A program made the translations under genes and the position numbers. Positions 61,087-64,000 of a stretch of DNA of 64,000 nt are shown here, piece by piece. This DNA comes from Nicoletella semolina (lineage in GTDB: Bacteria > Pseudomonadota > Gammaproteobacteria > Enterobacterales > Pasteurellaceae). Positions within the stretch are counted from its first letter, which is position 1. Each line of letters opens with the position of its first letter. Location: assembly GCF_004345745.1 (NCBI RefSeq), contig NZ_SLXJ01000006.1:1-64000 (forward strand). The letters run 5' to 3'. A model generated the notes under the pieces. That model saw only the letters and a program-made list of their open reading frames with translations, did not search any database and was not told the DNA's origin.

Positions 61087-61766
61087 TGTTTATCCTTATT
61101 TATCTGAATAGTTGAAGATTTTTTTTGATGAATTTTACTATGGCATTCCACACAAAGTTTCACTCTCTGTTTAGAATCCAAGGCTTTCATCGGTTCTTGT
61201 TCTGGGTGAAGTTGATGACAATTCACACAAGACATTTTATTTGCATGAGTATCGTGAGCCCAAAAGACTTCACGCAGTTTTTCAGGGTTATGGCAAGCAA
61301 AACAGACTTGATTTTGCTCTTGTGCTGTCCGCTCTAATGCTGGATTATGTGCTTTACCAAATGCATTAAAACGCATCACATCTTTCACGCCTTTACGGTG
61401 ATCTTCTGAAATATTGCCGTGGCAACTTACACAATTGAGTGGTTGCCCATTATTCGGACTGGCTGTCTCTTTCTGAAAATGTTTACCGAAGTGGGTAAAA
61501 GGTTTGCCTGTATGAGCAATGTGGGTTGCAGACGAATGGCAATCTACACAATATTTGTTTGGATCACGTCTTGCATCTTTAACAACCGTTGCATCATCAA
61601 CTTGTTTATTTGATTCCGCCCAAAGCGATTTTGGTTGAGCAGGCATTTGTGCATTAGCAGTGCTGATCGTACCCACTGCACTGATCACACTAATTGCAAA
61701 AAAAACAGCAAAAGCCACCGCTTGTAAGGCGAATATTCGCCCTAATTTCACAATGATATGTTTCAT
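61083..61766 (-). CDS. nrfB: NrfB pentahaem cytochrome c
   Basis: A 227-residue periplasmic cytochrome with signal peptide (FALQAVAFAVFFAISVISAV) and five CxxCH haem sites: CVDCH, CVSCH, CFACH, CVNCH, CVECH. It carries electrons between NrfC and NrfA. GAGGT precedes ATG. Length is like that of E. coli NrfB plus a longer C-terminus. Confidence 0.95.
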   Translation of the reverse strand: MKHIIVKLGRIFALQAVAFAVFFAISVISAVGTISTANAQMPAQPKSLWAESNKQVDDATVVKDARRDPNKYCVDCHSSATHIAHTGKPFTHFGKHFQKETASPNNGQPLNCVSCHGNISEDHRKGVKDVMRFNAFGKAHNPALERTAQEQNQVCFACHNPEKLREVFWAHDTHANKMSCVNCHQLHPEQEPMKALDSKQRVKLCVECHSKIHQKKSSTIQINKDKQ

Positions 61767-61786
61767 AGTTACCTCAACTTAGCGGC

Positions 61787-63259
61787 TTATTTCGCATCTA
61801 TGGGTAATAAGCCTTTTTCTCTAGCTTGTTTTTCCCATTGTGGTACTACGGTGCGTAAGAACTCATCTTTAGCTGCTTGCTCTTTAGCAATGTCTAAGCC
61901 AATAGCTTTCTGTGCTTTCTCTTTGGTTGAAATATCAGGAATTTGTACAGGCGTTTGAACACCGTGTTTTGTTAAGATAACAGCCAGTTTGGTACGGGCA
62001 TCAGCTGCACGATCTAAACCTGTGCCAATGACGTGGAGAATCACATCAGGTGCGTGCATATGACCACCGTGTCCAGCCGCAGAATAATCCCAGCGCCATT
62101 GAGCGTGGCGGATTGCAGTCAAAGCCTCTTTCATTTCAGCTTCTGTAGCCCCTGCTTCCCAAGCTGCTTTTGCCTCAAAATGTGCTTTCACAATTTGATC
62201 TTCTAAGCGAATCATTACGTCTTTAATCTGTTTTTTATGCTCTTTTACACGAGTTTGCAATGTTTCCTTGCTCTGCTCGTGGCAGGTTTTACAAGTATGC
62301 TCAAAGTTGTCAAACGGATTGCCAATTTTGTGATCAGTGTAAACTTTACCGTCTTTACTTTGCACTTTTGGCATATGGCAATCTATACAGGTTACCCCAT
62401 TTTTACCGTGAACACCTAAAGACCAAGTTTCAAAATCTGGGTGTTGTGCTTTTAGCATCGGAGCTTTGGAAAGTGCGTGTGTCCAGTCAGTAAACTTATG
62501 CTCATCATAATATTTTTCCATACTATCAACATCAATACCTTTATCCCACGGAAAAGTAACTGCTTTTTCTTTACCCGAAAAATAGTATTCAACGTGGCAA
62601 TTTGCACATATTGCAGCACGCCTACCGTGTTTTTCTAGAGTATCAAATTTCCAACCAACCACTTCTAAAGCACGCAAAACGTGAGGACGAGCGACACGCA
62701 AAGCGGCTTTTCCATCTTTAAAGTCTTGTGAAGTGGTATCGTGACAGTCCGCACAACCAATAGAATTGACTTGCTCTGCACCATACTTCGCCCATTTTGC
62801 GTCAAAGTAACCCACTTCACCCAATTCTGCAATTTGGCGAGGCACATCAGGACCTTTACACGTCCAACAAGCCATTGGCTGTGGACCTGAATTTTCGTCT
62901 ACAGGTGCCCCTGTTCGTAAAATACTACGCACATCGGTAACGGCATAAAAATGCCCACGAGGCTTGTTATAATCTTTAGAGAAAGCATAGCCACTCCATA
63001 GGATCACTAAGCGAGGATCTTCTTCTAATGCAGAGATGACTTCTACTGAATCTGACGTTGCCACCCAAGATTGATATTGTAATGGATATTTTTCCGCAAA
63101 TTTATGGTTTGCAGATTCAATTTTTAAATCAGGTTTTGGACCTTCAAACTCTTTTGGCTCACCAGCTAGAGCGGATTGCATACCTGCAATCCCCATCAAT
63201 GCTATACCAATAAATAATTGAGCTAGGTTATTTTTTATAATTTCGCTGACTCGTTTCAC
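61787..63259 (-). CDS. nrfA: Cytochrome c-552 nitrite reductase
   Basis: A 490-residue periplasmic pentahaem enzyme that reduces nitrite to ammonia with six electrons. The catalytic haem site is CWTCK and the others are CADCH, CANCH, CIDCH and CKTCH. The Ca/active-site part [19 protein letters not shown] and [13 protein letters not shown] are present. GTG 63257-63259 after GGGAGG is the likely start; a frame of 12 more codons lies upstream. Lysine-ligated haem requires NrfEFG, encoded at 22.4-26.0 kb. First gene of nrfABCD. Confidence 0.96.
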   Translation of the reverse strand: MKRVSEIIKNNLAQLFIGIALMGIAGMQSALAGEPKEFEGPKPDLKIESANHKFAEKYPLQYQSWVATSDSVEVISALEEDPRLVILWSGYAFSKDYNKPRGHFYAVTDVRSILRTGAPVDENSGPQPMACWTCKGPDVPRQIAELGEVGYFDAKWAKYGAEQVNSIGCADCHDTTSQDFKDGKAALRVARPHVLRALEVVGWKFDTLEKHGRRAAICANCHVEYYFSGKEKAVTFPWDKGIDVDSMEKYYDEHKFTDWTHALSKAPMLKAQHPDFETWSLGVHGKNGVTCIDCHMPKVQSKDGKVYTDHKIGNPFDNFEHTCKTCHEQSKETLQTRVKEHKKQIKDVMIRLEDQIVKAHFEAKAAWEAGATEAEMKEALTAIRHAQWRWDYSAAGHGGHMHAPDVILHVIGTGLDRAADARTKLAVILTKHGVQTPVQIPDISTKEKAQKAIGLDIAKEQAAKDEFLRTVVPQWEKQAREKGLLPIDAK

Positions 63260-63387
63260 GAGAGCCTCCCACATAATCAATGATAAAAACGACACTTTTT
63301 CTTGTTAAAAAAGAAATAAGATAAACTTAAATTCATTATGAGGGTATTTTAAAATAAGGCAGTACGCCACAGCGATTAACCTATTAT

Positions 63388-63401
63388 TTGAACTAGGTCA
63401 A
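63388..63401. promoter_or_regulatory. FNR box upstream of nrfABCD
   Basis: TTGAACTAGGTCAA has perfect TTGA and TCAA halves with six bases between. It lies about 130 bases before nrfA; TATTTT and TTAAAA near 63345-63356 are -10 candidates, though the distance is longer than the usual -41.5. Oxygen-limited induction by FNR is known for nrf operons. Confidence 0.65.
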
Positions 63402-63557
63402 ATTTATATAAAAAATATAAAAATAAACATTCAAAATCAGGAATGAACCTCTGTAATAATCAAAAAACAGTAATAAGAGGCATTATTTTAGGTATGAATT
63501 CAGAGTAATGATAGATAATAAAAAACTGTATAAGGTACTATCTATATAATAACTAAG

Positions 63558-63644
63558 TGGTGCCCGAGGCCAGACTTGAACTGGCACGCCTCGAAAGGCG
63601 AGGGATTTTAAATCCCTTGCGTCTACCGATTCCGCCACTCGGGC
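63558..63644 (-). tRNA. tRNA-Leu(UAA)
   Basis: An 87-base class II tRNA. Acceptor GCCCGAG pairs with CTCGGGC, encoded CCA at 63558-63560, anticodon loop TTTAAAA gives UAA, long variable arm CGCCTTTCGAGGCG. Confidence 0.96.
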
Positions 63645-63649
63645 AAATA

Positions 63650-63725
<76 letters not shown>

Positions 63726-63856
63726 ATTAAAAAACGTTACAAGTAGTAACGTTTCTATGTCCGCTATTCTAGTGATTTTTAAATTGATGTCAAATAGAAA
63801 TTTAAATATTTAATTCACTCGCCTAAAAATCATTCTTTTTGTATTAAAAATTACCA

Positions 63857-64000
63857 CTACTTTACAATTGGCTTTAATGCTAACGTTAAATCTTGCTCAA
63901 CAACACGCAGTAATAAATCAATATTTGGGTGTTTTCCAACAGTTCTTTTCGCATCTGTAACGTGTTCGGCAAACCATTCCAAACCCTGTTTTGCAGATTG
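63857..64000 (-). CDS. C-terminal end of an unidentified protein (partial)
   Basis: The last 47 codons of a minus-strand gene, ending at TAG 63857-63859. The visible part is helical (GLEWFAEHVTDAKRTVGKHP, NIDLLLRVVEQDLTLALKP). It is cut by the window edge and no family is recognised from this piece. The tRNA pair lies 130 bases downstream. Confidence 0.6.
   Translation of the reverse strand, partial: QSAKQGLEWFAEHVTDAKRTVGKHPNIDLLLRVVEQDLTLALKPIVK

Overview
The window is chromosomal DNA of a Pasteurellaceae bacterium. The evidence is the tmRNA tag ANDEQYALAA, the NrfABCD nitrite reductase operon, the Ddc/Dat pair, and many DNA uptake signal sequences of the ACAAGCGGT type, often followed by an A/T stretch ending in TTTGCAAAA. 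That uptake signal is typical of the Actinobacillus pleuropneumoniae / Mannheimia branch rather than the Haemophilus influenzae branch (AAGTGCGGT). The DNA is A+T rich throughout. No species name is claimed.

Positions 1-11.1 kb hold a badly deleted Mu-like prophage read on the minus strand. It keeps head and tail genes in Mu order: virion morphogenesis (G), protease with nested scaffold (I/Z), major capsid, gp35, gp36, gp37, sheath, tail tube, frameshifting tail chaperone and the start of the tape measure. Transposase, repressor, terminase, portal, lysis, baseplate and fibre genes are gone. Both edges are deletion scars: an early-gene fragment abuts the end of a MuF gene near 10.75 kb, and the tape measure runs into an adenine methylase near 1.08 kb. 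A small membrane-protein gene sits backwards in the tail operon with its own promoter and terminator.

Positions 11.2-15 kb carry core genes (cpdA, a hypothetical, rpoH, a GST, ssrA). Positions 15.1-22.2 kb are a sugar-uptake operon (binding protein, ATPase, two permeases, FGGY kinase) under an AraC-like regulator; the promoter shows a near-consensus CRP site followed by an araI1-like half-site. Positions 22.4-26.0 kb hold nrfE-dsbE-nrfF-nrfG for haem attachment to cytochrome c nitrite reductase, behind a candidate FNR site centred at -41.5. Their substrate operon, nrfABCD, lies 33 kb away at 59.4-63.3 kb and also has an FNR box.

The rest is mostly core metabolism and maintenance. 26-37.6 kb: norM, uvrD, a small YgjV-like protein, an ABC permease/ATPase pair without a binding protein, ydiJ, an OmpA porin and a YghU-type GST. 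37.7-45 kb: two identical tRNA-Ser(UGA) genes, trmA, maoP, an Opa-type barrel, an XRE regulator, ddc, dat and rsmJ. 45.4-55 kb: mscS, rluC, folP, an ArsC-like protein, dapE, secF-secD-yajC, ytfJ, yggT and yggL. 55-63.7 kb: recB, a small barrel protein, nrfDCBA, tRNA-Leu(UAA) and tRNA-Gly(GCC). The window ends inside an unidentified gene.

No CRISPR array, rRNA operon, intact insertion sequence or recognisable defence island was found. The least explained sequences are the repeat block at 9.8-10.0 kb with tRNA T-arm-like hairpins, the AraC-controlled sugar operon with no catabolic enzymes, and a 28-codon leader overlapping dat.
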